Shown: positions 19,044 to 27,823 of the stretch, piece after piece
Layout: each line of letters opens with the position of its first letter
Numbering within the stretch: position 1 is the stretch's first letter
NCBI RefSeq assembly: GCF_900111805.1
Contig: NZ_FOJN01000001.1
Location: forward strand, 186,001-250,000
Direction: 5' to 3'
From: Rhodococcoides kroppenstedtii
GTDB taxonomy: Bacteria; Actinomycetota; Actinomycetes; Mycobacteriales; Mycobacteriaceae
Length of the DNA: 64,000 nucleotides
The notes under the pieces: model-generated
Told to the model about the DNA's origin: nothing
Databases searched by the model: none
Seen by the model: the letters and a program-made list of their open reading frames with translations, nothing else
Translations under genes and position numbers: made by a program

Positions 19044-19111
19044 GCCGGGGTCCGGCGCGTCGGACAGGGCCGGGGTCCGGCGCGTCGGACAGCGCCGGGG
19101 TCCGGCGCGTC
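19044..19111 (-). repeat. 25-bp tandem repeat between glnA2 and the upstream hydrolase, covering the hydrolase stop
   Basis: Units beginning GCCGGGGTCCGGCGCGTC start at 19044, 19069 and 19094 on the plus strand. The third runs into the hydrolase stop codon at 19112-19110. Each unit contains the GCCGG-GGT-CCGGC hairpin. Seen from the hydrolase, its final codons and stop form the first and slightly diverged copy of the array. Confidence 0.93.
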
Positions 19112-20777
19112 ACGGGCAGCGCAGACCGGCCGGCGGCACCGTGAGGTCGACGAGGTAGTCCGTCACCGCGTCGTCCACGCACGCCACCCCGTCGAACGAC
19201 GCCGTGTGCCGGTCGCCCTCGAACGTCACCAGGGCCGCGCCGAGTTGGTCGGCGAGCGCGACACCCGCCTCGTACGGCGTCGCGGGGTCGGCAGTGGTGG
19301 AGACGACGACGGTGGGCGGCAGGCCCGTCACCGTGAGCCGACCCGGATCGGCGCGCGTCGGCACGGGCCAGAACGCGCACGAGTCCAGCGGTGCCTCCCC
19401 CGTGCCGCGGCCGTCGTCGAGGAACGGCGCGGCGGCGCGGAACTCGCGGTCGACCGCGCCCGTCTCGGCGCGGTCCTGGATCCGCGGATCGTCGACGCAC
19501 CGCACGGCGGTGAAGGCGTCGTTGCTGTTGGTGTAGCTGCCGTCGGGCAGACGTTGGTTGTAGAGGTCGGCCAGGGCGAGCAACTTCGTGCCGCGGCCGG
19601 ACGCGAGTTCGGTGAGACCGCGCCGCAGCGGTTCCCACAGCTGCTCGGTGTAGAGGGCCTGCTGGACCCCGGTGATGGCGTCGTCGTAGCTCAGCGCCCT
19701 GCCGTTCCCGGCCGGCACCGGCGCCCCGATCAGCGGATCGACCAGCGCGCGGAACCGCGCCACGGCGTCGGCCGGCGTCGTCCCCAGCGGGCAGTCGGCC
19801 CGCGCGGCGCAGTCGGTCGCGAAGGCGTCGAACACCGTCTGGAAGCCGGCGGCCTGGGCGACGGTCTCCTCCGAGACGTCGGCGGCGGGGTCGAGGGCGC
19901 CGTCGAGCACCATCGCACGCACTCGGTCCGGGAACAGCTCGGCGTAGGTGTACCCGAGCCGGGTGCCGTAGGAGAACCCCAGATAGGTCAGCGCACGGTC
20001 ACCGAGCGCGGCGCGGATCACGTCCATGTCGCGGGCGACGTCCTCGCTGCTCATGTGCGCGAGCAGCACCGGATCGTTGCGGTCCGCGCAGCGCTGGGCG
20101 TAGGCCTCGTTCTCCGACTCGGTCTCGGCGATCCCGGCGGGCGAGGTGTCGACGTCGTCGTCGGCACGCTCGGCGTCGAACTCCGCCGCGGTGTCGCAGC
20201 GCACCGCGGGCACCGAGGCGCCGATGCCGCGCGGGTCGAATCCGACGACGTCGAGTCGGTCGGCCACCGGGGTACCGCGGGCGACCGTGGCCGTCGAGAG
20301 TCCGGACGCGCCCGGCCCGCCCGGGTTCACCAGCATCGACCCGATCACCGGGCCCGTCGCGGGAGAGCGGGACAACGCGATCGATGCGAGCGGACCTGCC
20401 GGGTCGTCGTGGTCCAGGGGGACGAGAACCCGACCGCACTCGAGGGCGGTGTCGAGAGCCGTTCCGTCCGTGGCGAATCCGTCGCACGAACCCCAGCTCA
20501 CCCGCTGGGCCGCGTACTCGGCCGGGGTGCGCGGGCGCGGGTCGTCCGGGCCCGGCAGCACCTCCGGCCCGGGCGTGGCCGCGGCCGCCGGTGCCTCGTC
20601 GCTCGGGGCGGTCTCGGTCCCGGTCCCGCCCGGCTGTCCGCAACCGGCGATCCCCAGCATGGAGACGGCGGCGAGCACCAGCAGCGACCGCGCGGCGTCG
20701 ACACGGCGGGGACGGTGGGAACGGCGCACGCCGAGCGGGAGGACCACGCCTGCGATAGTGGCACGGTCGGCCGACAT
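19110..20777 (-). CDS. Secreted lipoprotein alpha/beta-hydrolase (tripeptidyl aminopeptidase-like; Rv2223c/Rv2224c relatives)
   Basis: A serine hydrolase exported as a lipoprotein. An Arg-rich n-region and hydrophobic core ([15 protein letters not shown]) end in lipobox IAGC. The mature protein begins with a low-complexity stretch, then VSWGSCDGF, the oxyanion region [16 protein letters not shown] and the nucleophile elbow GFSYGTRLG. Near the C-terminus come the acid and His regions ([13 protein letters not shown] and FEGDRHTAS). Several cysteines suggest disulfides. The M. tuberculosis relatives at this locus are cell-wall esterase/proteases. The start is uncertain: ATG 20777 is used here, and GTG at 20747 or 20729 would also leave a good signal peptide. 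Confidence 0.85.
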   Translation of the reverse strand: MSADRATIAGVVLPLGVRRSHRPRRVDAARSLLVLAAVSMLGIAGCGQPGGTGTETAPSDEAPAAAATPGPEVLPGPDDPRPRTPAEYAAQRVSWGSCDGFATDGTALDTALECGRVLVPLDHDDPAGPLASIALSRSPATGPVIGSMLVNPGGPGASGLSTATVARGTPVADRLDVVGFDPRGIGASVPAVRCDTAAEFDAERADDDVDTSPAGIAETESENEAYAQRCADRNDPVLLAHMSSEDVARDMDVIRAALGDRALTYLGFSYGTRLGYTYAELFPDRVRAMVLDGALDPAADVSEETVAQAAGFQTVFDAFATDCAARADCPLGTTPADAVARFRALVDPLIGAPVPAGNGRALSYDDAITGVQQALYTEQLWEPLRRGLTELASGRGTKLLALADLYNQRLPDGSYTNSNDAFTAVRCVDDPRIQDRAETGAVDREFRAAAPFLDDGRGTGEAPLDSCAFWPVPTRADPGRLTVTGLPPTVVVSTTADPATPYEAGVALADQLGAALVTFEGDRHTASFDGVACVDDAVTDYLVDLTVPPAGLRCP

Positions 20778-20892
20778 CGCGACGAGGGTGACGGACACCA
20801 CAGCGGCGACCGGCGGGGTCGGTGGCAGACTTGCCTGGTCAGTACCCACCCGGGGACCCGCACGGCGGGCCTCGAGGACGAAAGGGACTTCC

Positions 20893-21759
20893 GTGTCCAC
20901 TTCTGCACCCGGCACCGATCCGTCCGCCGATTCCGGCGAGACCCCCCTCTACGGCGCACCGACCGGCCGCAAGACCCGAGTCCACCACCTGCAGGCCATG
21001 AAGGCGTCCGGCGACCGGTGGGCCATGCTCACCGCCTACGACTACTCCAGCGCCCGCATCTTCGAGGACGCCGGCATTCCCGTGCTGCTGGTGGGCGATT
21101 CCGCCGCCAACGTCGTCTACGGCTACGACACCACGGTTCCCGTCACCGTCGACGAGCTGCTTCCGCTCGTGCGCGGCGTGGTGCGGGGCGCTCCGAACGC
21201 CCTCGTCGTCGCCGACCTGCCCTTCGGCACCTACGAGACCACCCCCCAGCAGGCCGTGGAGACGGCGGTGCGGTTCATGAAGGAGGGGCAGGCCCACGCG
21301 GTGAAACTCGAGGGCGGCGAGCGGGTCGCCGGGCAGATCGCCGCGATCACCGCCGCGGGCATCCCGGTCATGGCGCACATCGGCTTCACGCCGCAGAGCG
21401 TCAACGGACTCGGCGGATTCCGAGTCCAGGGCCGCGGGGACGCCTCCGAGCGACTCGTCGCCGATGCGATCGCGGTTCAGGAAGCCGGCGCGTTCTCGGT
21501 CGTGATGGAGATGGTCCCCGCCGAGCTCGCCGGCCAGGTCACCCGCAAGCTGATGATCCCCACCGTCGGCATCGGCGCAGGCCCCGACTGCGACGCCCAG
21601 GTGCTCGTCTGGCAGGACATGGCGGGCTACACCAGCGGCCGCACCGCGAAGTTCGTCAAGCGGTTCGGCGCGGTGGGCGACGAGCTGCGCCGCGCGGCCG
21701 CGGAGTACGCGCGCGAGGTGCGTGTGGGCTCGTTCCCGGGGGCCGAGCACAGCTTCTGA
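20893..21759 (+). CDS. panB: 3-methyl-2-oxobutanoate hydroxymethyltransferase PanB
   Basis: Makes ketopantoate from 2-oxoisovalerate and 5,10-methylene-tetrahydrofolate, the first step towards pantothenate and coenzyme A. The 288 residues show the TIM-barrel family motifs: [32 protein letters not shown] (Mg-binding Asp), [27 protein letters not shown] and [21 protein letters not shown] 20893 follows GAAAGGGA by about 6 nt and gives a Ser/Thr-rich 35-residue lead before [11 protein letters not shown], as in mycobacterial PanB. It is divergent from the secreted hydrolase. Confidence 0.96.
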   Translation: MSTSAPGTDPSADSGETPLYGAPTGRKTRVHHLQAMKASGDRWAMLTAYDYSSARIFEDAGIPVLLVGDSAANVVYGYDTTVPVTVDELLPLVRGVVRGAPNALVVADLPFGTYETTPQQAVETAVRFMKEGQAHAVKLEGGERVAGQIAAITAAGIPVMAHIGFTPQSVNGLGGFRVQGRGDASERLVADAIAVQEAGAFSVVMEMVPAELAGQVTRKLMIPTVGIGAGPDCDAQVLVWQDMAGYTSGRTAKFVKRFGAVGDELRRAAAEYAREVRVGSFPGAEHSF

Positions 21760-21772
21760 CACACTCGCAGAC

Positions 21773-22213
21773 ATGATTCGCCGAACCGTGTCTCGCTCCG
21801 CTGTCCCCACCCGCGTCGGTCTCGCCCTCGCGGCCACCGCTCTGTGTGTGACCGCGTGCGGGTCCGGCGGTACGGACCCCGGTCCGGCCGAGTCGACGAC
21901 GGCGCCGTCGTCCACCACGTCGACGACGGCGGCGAGCGCGACGGCGACCGTGACGTCCGATCAAGCCGAGACCCTGTGCCGCGATCTGGAGGCCCAGCTC
22001 TCGAACTGGCGGACGCAGGGTCCCACGCTCGGGCGCGGTGGACTGAACATCCTCGTGCAGACCTGGGCCGCGCAGTACGGCCTGAACGCCGCCGTCGTCC
22101 AGAACCGGGCAATCGTCGACGACGCGACCGAGGAGACGTGCGGCGACGTCCGGTCGCAGGCGATCGACCTGCTGGAGATTCCCGACCTCGCGTCGGGACT
22201 GGTGGGCCTGTGA
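21773..22213 (+). CDS. Small lipoprotein of unknown function
   Basis: A 146-aa predicted lipoprotein: a basic N-terminus (MIRRTVSRSAVPTR), hydrophobic core (VGLALAATALCV) and lipobox VTAC. A Ser/Thr/Ala linker of about 35 residues follows, then a small mostly helical domain (SDQAETLCRDLEAQLSNWR to GDVRSQAIDLLEIPDLA) with two Cys. I recognise no family. The end overlaps the start of the proline iminopeptidase gene by 4 nt (GTGA), so the two are co-translated. CACACT lies 7 nt before the ATG, a weak form of the leaderless -10 seen elsewhere in the window. Confidence 0.8.
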   Translation: MIRRTVSRSAVPTRVGLALAATALCVTACGSGGTDPGPAESTTAPSSTTSTTAASATATVTSDQAETLCRDLEAQLSNWRTQGPTLGRGGLNILVQTWAAQYGLNAAVVQNRAIVDDATEETCGDVRSQAIDLLEIPDLASGLVGL

Positions 22214-23184
22214 CCGCGGGCGCAGACCGCCGCACGTACTACCCGCCGATCGACCCGCACGAGACAGGCCTGCTGGACGTCGGCGACGGGCAGCGTCTCG
22301 CCTGGGAGGTCAGCGGCACCGACGCCGGCGTTCCCGTGGTGTTCGTGCACGGCGGGCCCGGCGGCGGAACCAACCCCGATCAGCGCCGGTACTTCGACCC
22401 CGAGCACTACCGCATCGTGCTGTTCGACCAGCGAGGCTGCGGCAACTCCACGCCCCACGTCGCCGACGGCGCCGATCTCTCCGTGAACACCACGCCCGCG
22501 CTGATCGCCGACATGGAACGGCTCCGCGCACACCTCGGCATCGAGTCGTGGATCGTCTTCGGCGGCTCCTGGGGGTCGACGCTCGCGCTGGCCTACGCCC
22601 AAACGCATCCGGACCGCGTCCGGGCTCTGGTCCTGCGCGGAATCTTCCTGCTCCGCGACGCCGAGATCGACTGGTACTACCGCGGCGGCGCGGGCCATCT
22701 TTTCCCCGAGAAATGGGAGGAGTTCCTCGCTCCGATCCCGGCCGATCGACGGGACGAGGACCCGGTCGCGGTCTATCACGACCTGCTGCACTCCCCCGAT
22801 GAGGACGTCGCCGTGCGCGCCGCGGTGGCGTGGTCCACGTGGGAGGGCGCGACCAGTTCCCTGCTGCCGTCGCCGAGCCGTCTCGACCAGACCGCGGACC
22901 CGCGATTCGCACTGGCCTTCGCACGCATCGAGAACCACTACTTCGTGCACGGCGGCTTCCTGGAGCCGGGGCAGCTGCTGCGGGACATCGACCGCATCGC
23001 CGACATTCCCGGCGTGATCGTCCAGGGGCGGTACGACGTGGTGACCCCGGCACGCAGCGCCCTCGATCTGCACCGGGCGTGGCCGTCGTCGACCCTGCAC
23101 GTGGTCGACGACGCGGGCCACTCGGCGGCCGAGCCGGGCATCGTGCACCACCTCGTCGAGGCCATGGACGCCCTGCGTCGATAG
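22210..23184 (+). CDS. pip: Proline iminopeptidase (alpha/beta-hydrolase, S33)
   Basis: Releases N-terminal proline from peptides in the cytoplasm. The 324 residues match the family from end to end: YYPPIDPHETGLLDVGDGQ, the oxyanion loop VFVHGGPGGGTNPDQRRYFD, FDQRGCGNSTPH, nucleophile elbow FGGSWGSTLALAYAQTHP, WYYRGGAGHLFPEKWEEF and C-terminal IVQGRYDVVTPARSA (acid) with DDAGHSAAEP (His). The gene begins with GTG overlapping the lipoprotein stop. The last codons are duplicated in the 23-bp array that follows. Confidence 0.95.
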   Translation: MTAGADRRTYYPPIDPHETGLLDVGDGQRLAWEVSGTDAGVPVVFVHGGPGGGTNPDQRRYFDPEHYRIVLFDQRGCGNSTPHVADGADLSVNTTPALIADMERLRAHLGIESWIVFGGSWGSTLALAYAQTHPDRVRALVLRGIFLLRDAEIDWYYRGGAGHLFPEKWEEFLAPIPADRRDEDPVAVYHDLLHSPDEDVAVRAAVAWSTWEGATSSLLPSPSRLDQTADPRFALAFARIENHYFVHGGFLEPGQLLRDIDRIADIPGVIVQGRYDVVTPARSALDLHRAWPSSTLHVVDDAGHSAAEPGIVHHLVEAMDALRR

Positions 23185-23272
23185 CTGCGGACGCCCTGCG
23201 TCGATAGCTGCGGACGCCCTGCGTCGATAGCTGCGGACGCCCTGCGTCGATAGCTGCGGACGCGCTGCGTCG
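23166..23272 (+). repeat. 23-bp tandem array, 4.6 copies, spanning the pip stop codon
   Basis: Units beginning GGACGCCCTGCGTCGATAGC start at 23166, 23189, 23212 and 23235, with a partial fifth at 23258. The four full copies are identical. Copy 1 includes the last pip codons and its TAG; every copy carries the same TAG, in rotating frames. GCGTC and GACGC in neighbouring units can pair to form repeated small hairpins. It lies between pip and the CYTH-CHAD gene and ends about 30 nt before that gene's -10. Confidence 0.97.
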
Positions 23273-23303
23273 GTGAACCACCGGCGCGTTCACCCTCGGC
23301 TGG

Positions 23304-23309
23304 TAGAGA
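23304..23309 (+). promoter_or_regulatory. -10 hexamer TAGAGA of the CYTH-CHAD gene
   Basis: TAGAGA, 7 nt, then ATG at 23317, which points to a leaderless start. Confidence 0.5.
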
Positions 23310-23316
23310 TGTGGTC

Positions 23317-24879
23317 ATGACGAGAAAGCCCGAGGCGCACACGGAGATCGAAGTGAAGTTCGACGTCGGGATGGACACTCCCGTGCCGGATCTCGCGGGT
23401 GCGCCGTCGGTCACCGCCGCGTCTGCGCCGGAACTGACGCACCCGGTCTCGACCTACTTCGACACCGCCGATCTGGCTCTGGCCCGCGCCCGCATCACGC
23501 TGCGGCGGCGGACCGGCAGCGCCGATGCGGGGTGGCACGTCAAGCTGCCCGTGTCCTCGGACGAGCGCGTCGAGGTGCGCAGCCCGCTCTCCGCGGGCGG
23601 GAACACCACGCGCGTTCCCGACGAGGTCGCCCTGGTGGTGCGCGCTCACACCCGGGGGCGTCCTCTCGTGCCGGTGGCGAGCATCGAGACCCGTCGGGTG
23701 ATCACCACGGTGTCGACGGCGAAGGCCGATCGTGCGGCCGAGCTCTGCGACGACACGGTGACGGCGCGAAATCTGCTGGACGACATCACCGTTCGCTGGC
23801 GGGAGTGGGAGCTGGAACTGGTCGACGGCACGCGCTCGACGCTTCGCGATCTGGGCACGTTCCTCACCGACCACGGCGCGAAACCGGGCTCGTCGCCGTC
23901 CAAGCTGGCGCGCGCCCTCGGTTCACGGTTGGAGGCGGCCCGGGAGTCCATCTCTCCGCAGCCCGACGGCACGGCCGGCTCCGCACTCCGCGTCGCGCTC
24001 GCGGCCGACGTGTCCGCGCTGATCTCCGCAGATCCCCGCGTGCGACGCGACGAGGACGATTCCGTGCACGCGATGCGCGTCGCCACACGGCGGCTGCGCA
24101 GCGTCCTCCGGTCCTACCGCGCGCTCCTCGACCGCGCGGAGGTCGACGCCGTCCGGAGCGAATTGTCCTGGCTCGCCGGCATTCTCGGTACCGCGCGTGA
24201 CGCGGAGGTCCTGGCCGAGCGGTACCGCGACGCCCTGGCCGCACTTCCGGCCGACGCCGTGCGCGGCGACGTGGCGGACTCGCTGGTCGGCACCCAGCAG
24301 CGGCTCTACTCGCTCGCACACGCCGAGGTGGTGCGCGAACTCGACGGCGAGCGGTACTTCGCTCTCCTCGATTCGCTCGATGCACTGCTCGCGTCGTCAC
24401 CGACCGGGAAGAAGGCCGGCAAGCCGGCGGCCCGGGTCTTCGATCGCGTGCTGCGCACGCAGTACACCCGAGTGGACGAGGCCCATCGTCGCGCTCTCGC
24501 GCTCCGCGATCGCGGCGCCGAGGACGAGCACGAGGACGCGATGCACGACGTGCGCAAGCTGGCCAAGAAGCTCCGCTACGCCGCCGAGGCGGCCGGGGTG
24601 GTCGAGTCGCCGAAGCGCTTCGCGCGCACGGCCGCACGGGCGGCGAAGTCCGCGAAGAAGGTGCAGTCGGTGCTCGGCGACCACCAGGACAGCGCGGTCG
24701 CGCGGCGCACCCTGCTCCTGGAGGCCGACTCGGCCCACGCCCGCGGCGCGGACACCTTCACGCACGGCGTGCTGTACGCCGCGGAAACGCGCGCCGGAGC
24801 GGACGCCCTGGGGCCCTTCCCGTCCGCGTGGACGAAGCTGCGGCGTACCGCCGATCGCGCCGGGTGGACCGACCGCTAG
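23317..24879 (+). CDS. CYTH-CHAD domain protein (Rv2226-like)
   Basis: A 520-aa two-domain protein. The N-terminal CYTH (triphosphate tunnel) domain starts with EIEVKF, giving the ExExK signature, and continues with YFDTADLALARARITLRRR, WHVKLP and WREWELELVDG. The CHAD domain (about 220-510) is helical and rich in conserved His/Arg: VHAMRVATRRLRSVLRSYR and MHDVRKLAKKLRYAAEA, with DHQDSAVAR late. CHAD domains bind polyphosphate, and CYTH domains hydrolyse triphosphates, so a polyphosphate-related role is likely but the substrate is not shown. ATG 23317 is preferred to GTG 23311 because of the -10 spacing. Confidence 0.93.
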   Translation: MTRKPEAHTEIEVKFDVGMDTPVPDLAGAPSVTAASAPELTHPVSTYFDTADLALARARITLRRRTGSADAGWHVKLPVSSDERVEVRSPLSAGGNTTRVPDEVALVVRAHTRGRPLVPVASIETRRVITTVSTAKADRAAELCDDTVTARNLLDDITVRWREWELELVDGTRSTLRDLGTFLTDHGAKPGSSPSKLARALGSRLEAARESISPQPDGTAGSALRVALAADVSALISADPRVRRDEDDSVHAMRVATRRLRSVLRSYRALLDRAEVDAVRSELSWLAGILGTARDAEVLAERYRDALAALPADAVRGDVADSLVGTQQRLYSLAHAEVVRELDGERYFALLDSLDALLASSPTGKKAGKPAARVFDRVLRTQYTRVDEAHRRALALRDRGAEDEHEDAMHDVRKLAKKLRYAAEAAGVVESPKRFARTAARAAKSAKKVQSVLGDHQDSAVARRTLLLEADSAHARGADTFTHGVLYAAETRAGADALGPFPSAWTKLRRTADRAGWTDR

Positions 24880-24888
24880 GTCAGTGGG

Positions 24889-25068
24889 TCAGGACCAGTC
24901 ACGGTCCGCGTCGTCCGCCGCCTTGTTCCGCTCCGCCGCGATCTCGAGGGCACGTTGGGCGGTCTCGCGGTCCGGATAGGGACCCATGCGGTCCATCGCG
25001 CCCGCGTCCTTGCCCTGCACCACAGCCTTGTCGCTGATGCGGAAGTACCACTGCTCGTCGTCGCTCAT
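24889..25068 (-). CDS. Small conserved actinobacterial protein (SPOR-like annotation family)
   Basis: A 59-aa acidic protein: MSDDEQWYFRISDKAVVQGK, then RMGPYPDRETAQRALEIAAERNKAADD, ending DRDWS. The GPYxxxExAxxAL pattern and the short W-ending form belong to a common actinobacterial small-protein family, sometimes labelled SPOR-domain or mislabelled methionine aminopeptidase. Its role is unknown. ATG 25068 is used because the longer frame adds a non-conserved 20 residues. It is convergent with the CYTH-CHAD gene at 9 nt. Confidence 0.8.
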   Translation of the reverse strand: MSDDEQWYFRISDKAVVQGKDAGAMDRMGPYPDRETAQRALEIAAERNKAADDADRDWS

Positions 25069-25164
25069 GGGCACAGTGTGCCCCGTCTCGGTGACCCGTA
25101 CGCGATGCCTCGCGGGTGCACACGCCACGGCACGAGACGCGCGCGCAATCGTGGTGGTTACCGC

Positions 25165-25170
25165 GATACA
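25165..25170 (+). promoter_or_regulatory. -10 hexamer TACACT upstream of the 30-codon ORF
   Basis: TACACT lies 63 nt before the micro-ORF ATG at 25234. It predicts a short leader ending in a strong GAAGGAG ribosome binding site. Confidence 0.45.
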
Positions 25171-25233
25171 CTTCCCGGGAACGCCTGCGCAGGGCCACCG
25201 TCCACACGGTGCATCACGACGAAGGAGTAGGAC

Positions 25234-25326
25234 ATGTCAGTCATCATCTTCGACCACCTGTTGCCACTGGTCGGACCCGACGCCGCGACGTACTGGGCGA
25301 CCCTGCTGGCGGTCAACCCCATCTGA
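25234..25326 (+). CDS. Orphan 30-residue micro-ORF with strong ribosome binding site and own terminator
   Basis: It begins MSVIIFDHLLPLVGPDAATY and ends with a short hydrophobic tail (ATLLAVNPI). The ATG follows GAAGGAG by 6 nt, among the best ribosome binding sites in the window. A TACACT -10 lies upstream, and a perfect 16-bp hairpin begins 17 nt after the stop. No gene follows on this strand before RNase P RNA, which is antisense. I recognise no family. The peptide is hydrophobic enough to touch membranes but too short for a certain helix. Confidence 0.6.
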   Translation: MSVIIFDHLLPLVGPDAATYWATLLAVNPI

Positions 25327-25342
25327 GCCGTGTGAACACGTG

Positions 25343-25376
25343 CGAACGGCCCCCGTCCTCGGACGGGGGCCGTTCG
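25343..25376 (+). terminator. Perfect 16-bp hairpin after the micro-ORF
   Basis: CGAACGGCCCCCGTCC at 25343-25358 pairs fully with 25361-25376 around TC. Its position fits termination of the micro-ORF transcript. Confidence 0.8.
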
Positions 25377-25394
25377 TCGTCTCGGGTGGTCCGG

Positions 25395-25438
25395 CGGCGG
25401 GCCGACGCTTCCCGTAGTCACCTACCGCCGGCCCGCCG
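25395..25438 (-). terminator. Inverted repeat downstream of RNase P RNA
   Basis: CGGCGGGCCG at 25395-25404 pairs with CGGCCCGCCG at 25429-25438 with a 24-nt loop. It lies about 40 nt past the 3' end of the minus-strand RNase P RNA, a reasonable terminator position. Confidence 0.5.
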
Positions 25439-25458
25439 GGACCGACTCTATCAGGCGA

Positions 25459-25474
25459 TCGAACACGTGTTCTA
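25459..25474. promoter_or_regulatory. LexA-box-like palindrome
   Basis: The site is TCGAAC-ACGT-GTTCTA, one base from the mycobacterial SOS box TCGAAC-N4-GTTCGA, and contains the 12-bp palindrome GAACACGTGTTC. It lies just beyond the 3' end of RNase P RNA with no promoter clearly attached. It may be chance. Confidence 0.3.
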
Positions 25475-25477
25475 GTG

Positions 25478-25913
<436 letters not shown>

Positions 25914-25956
25914 CGGCAGATGCTACTCGGCGGACCGCCGTGTCGGAGCGTCGCCC

Positions 25957-25962
25957 TAGAGT
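25957..25962 (+). promoter_or_regulatory. -10 hexamer TAGAGT of the DUF1697 gene
   Basis: TAGAGT, 6 nt, then ATG at 25969, consistent with a leaderless start. Confidence 0.6.
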
Positions 25963-25968
25963 CGTGCC

Positions 25969-26490
25969 ATGCGATACGTCGTCCTGCTCCGCGGCGTCAA
26001 CGTCGGTGGGGTGCGCCTCGTGATGAGCGAGCTGCGGTCCGCCCTCACCGCCGCCGGGTACGCCGACGTCACCACGGTGCTCGCGTCCGGCAACGTCCTG
26101 CTCACGGCCGACGGCGACGCGGCGTCGGTGCGGTCGGACGTCGAGGCCCTGCTGCGCCGGGAGTTCGGCTACGACGCGTGGGTGGTGGTGCTGACCGCGG
26201 ACCGGCTCGCCGAGGTGGTCGCGGCGTATCCGTGGCAGACCGACGAGGAGGTGCGCCATCCCTACGTGATCTTCTCCTCCGACGGTCGTTCGACGGCCGA
26301 ATTGGGCGCCCTGGACGGTCTGAATCCGGCCGTCGAGCGGACCGCGCCGGGGCCGCACCACGTCCTGTTCTGGGAGGTCGTCCGCGGCGACACCCTCGGC
26401 AGCGTCGTGGGCAAGGCGAGCGCCAAGGCGGCGTACAAGTCGACGACGACCACCCGCAACCTGCGCACGCTGCGTCGCCTGCTCGCGTGA
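25969..26490 (+). CDS. DUF1697 family protein
   Basis: A 173-aa cytoplasmic protein of the DUF1697 family. It opens with the hallmark YVVLLRGVNVGG, followed by MSELRSALTAAGYADVTTVLASGNVLL and, near the C-terminus, GKASAKAAYKSTTTTRNLRTL, which is the family's conserved end. No enzymatic role is known. It overlaps the downstream permease gene by 4 nt (GTGA), so the two form an operon. The promoter is leaderless. Confidence 0.92.
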   Translation: MRYVVLLRGVNVGGVRLVMSELRSALTAAGYADVTTVLASGNVLLTADGDAASVRSDVEALLRREFGYDAWVVVLTADRLAEVVAAYPWQTDEEVRHPYVIFSSDGRSTAELGALDGLNPAVERTAPGPHHVLFWEVVRGDTLGSVVGKASAKAAYKSTTTTRNLRTLRRLLA

Positions 26491-27764
26491 GGGACGTCGT
26501 TCTTCCCGTGCTGCTGGTCGGGGCGGTGCTGGCGTTCGCCATCGTGCGTCCGCGCGGACTGCCCGAGGCCGTGCTCGCGGTGCCCGCCGCCGGTCTGGCG
26601 CTGCTCCTCGGCGTGGTCGGCCTCGACGGGGCCCTGCGGGAGATCCGTGAGCTGGCACCGACCGTCGCGTTCCTCGCGGCGATCCTGGCGCTGGCGCACC
26701 TCGCGGACCGCCGCGGGGTGTTCCGCTGGATCGCCGGAGTGCTGCACCGCCGGTCGGCGGCGTCGCCGGTGCGTTTGCTGGGCGCCGTGTTCGTCACCGC
26801 CGCCCTCACCACCGCGGTGCTCAGTCTCGATGCGACCGTCGTGCTGCTCACGCCGGTGGTGATCGCTGCCGCCCGCCGGGCCGGGTTCTCCGCCCGCCCG
26901 ACCTCCTACGCCGTCGCACATCTGTCCAACTCGGCGTCGACGCTGCTGCCGGTCTCGAACCTCACCAACCTGCTGGTGTTCTCGGCGACGGGACTGTCCT
27001 TCCTGCACTTCTCCGCACTCATGGCGGGGCCGTGGGTGGTGGCGATCGTGGTCGAGTTCCTCGTGTTCCGGTGGTTCTTCCGCGGCGACCTTCGGGGCGG
27101 CGGGACTGCGAGGCCGGCCGTGGTCGACGACGCCCGCGACGGCACCCCGGCGGACGAGACCCCAGCACCCATGTTCGCACTCGGGGTGATCGCCTGCGCC
27201 CTGGTCGGTTTCGCCGTGAGCGGGGCCGTCGGAGTCGAGCCCGTGTGGGTGGCGGCCGCCGCGGCCGTGGTCCTCGCCGTCCCGGCCGTCCGCGCCGGCG
27301 AGACCACCCCGACGGCCGTCGTGCGCGCGCTCGACCTCTGGTTCTGCGTCTTCGTGTTCGCCCTCGGCATCGTCGTCGCCGGCCTGGCCGACGGACCCGT
27401 CGGGTCGTGGGTGGCCGGACTGCTCCCCACGTCGACGTCGTTACCGTCCCTGCTGCTGATCGCCGCGATCGCCGCCGTGGCCTCGAACGTGCTGAACAAC
27501 CTGCCCGCGACCCTGCTGCTGCTCGCCGCACTCACCGCGTCCGGCGCTGCCTCGGTTCCGGCCCTGCTGGCCCTGCTGATCGGGGTCAACCTCGGGCCGA
27601 ACCTCACCTACGTGGGGTCGCTGGCGATCATGCTGTGGCGCAGGGTCGCTCGCGCCGAGCAGGAACCGGTGAGTCTGCGCACCTTCACCGCGCTCGGGGT
27701 GCTCACCACCCCGGTGACACTCGTGGCCGCCACGCTCGCCCTCTGGGCTGCACTGCAGATCTGA
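26487..27764 (+). CDS. ArsB/NhaD-type (ion transporter superfamily) permease
   Basis: A 425-aa inner-membrane transporter with about 10-12 hydrophobic segments. The sequence fits the ArsB/SLC13 superfamily: LAPTVAFLAAILALAHLADRRG, the half-helix region FVTAALTTAVLSLDATVVLLTPVV, LSNSASTLLPVSNLTNLLVF and the second repeat ASNVLNNLPATLLLLAAL with GVNLGPNLTYVGSLAIMLW. The two N-rich hairpin motifs are typical of the fold. Arsenite is a common substrate for relatives, but no ars regulator or reductase is nearby, so the substrate is open. It is coupled to the DUF1697 gene. Confidence 0.85.
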   Translation: MRDVVLPVLLVGAVLAFAIVRPRGLPEAVLAVPAAGLALLLGVVGLDGALREIRELAPTVAFLAAILALAHLADRRGVFRWIAGVLHRRSAASPVRLLGAVFVTAALTTAVLSLDATVVLLTPVVIAAARRAGFSARPTSYAVAHLSNSASTLLPVSNLTNLLVFSATGLSFLHFSALMAGPWVVAIVVEFLVFRWFFRGDLRGGGTARPAVVDDARDGTPADETPAPMFALGVIACALVGFAVSGAVGVEPVWVAAAAAVVLAVPAVRAGETTPTAVVRALDLWFCVFVFALGIVVAGLADGPVGSWVAGLLPTSTSLPSLLLIAAIAAVASNVLNNLPATLLLLAALTASGAASVPALLALLIGVNLGPNLTYVGSLAIMLWRRVARAEQEPVSLRTFTALGVLTTPVTLVAATLALWAALQI

Positions 27765-27823
27765 CGGGCGGGTCGCCCTCCATGTCACGGACGGGTCTCT
27801 CCGAAAGTCGTCGGCAGGTCGCC

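Noticed and set aside
17757..21776. 1339-codon plus-strand ORF running across glnA2, the hydrolase and panB
   Set aside because: It crosses three recognised genes in the wrong frame or strand and contains no recognisable domain.
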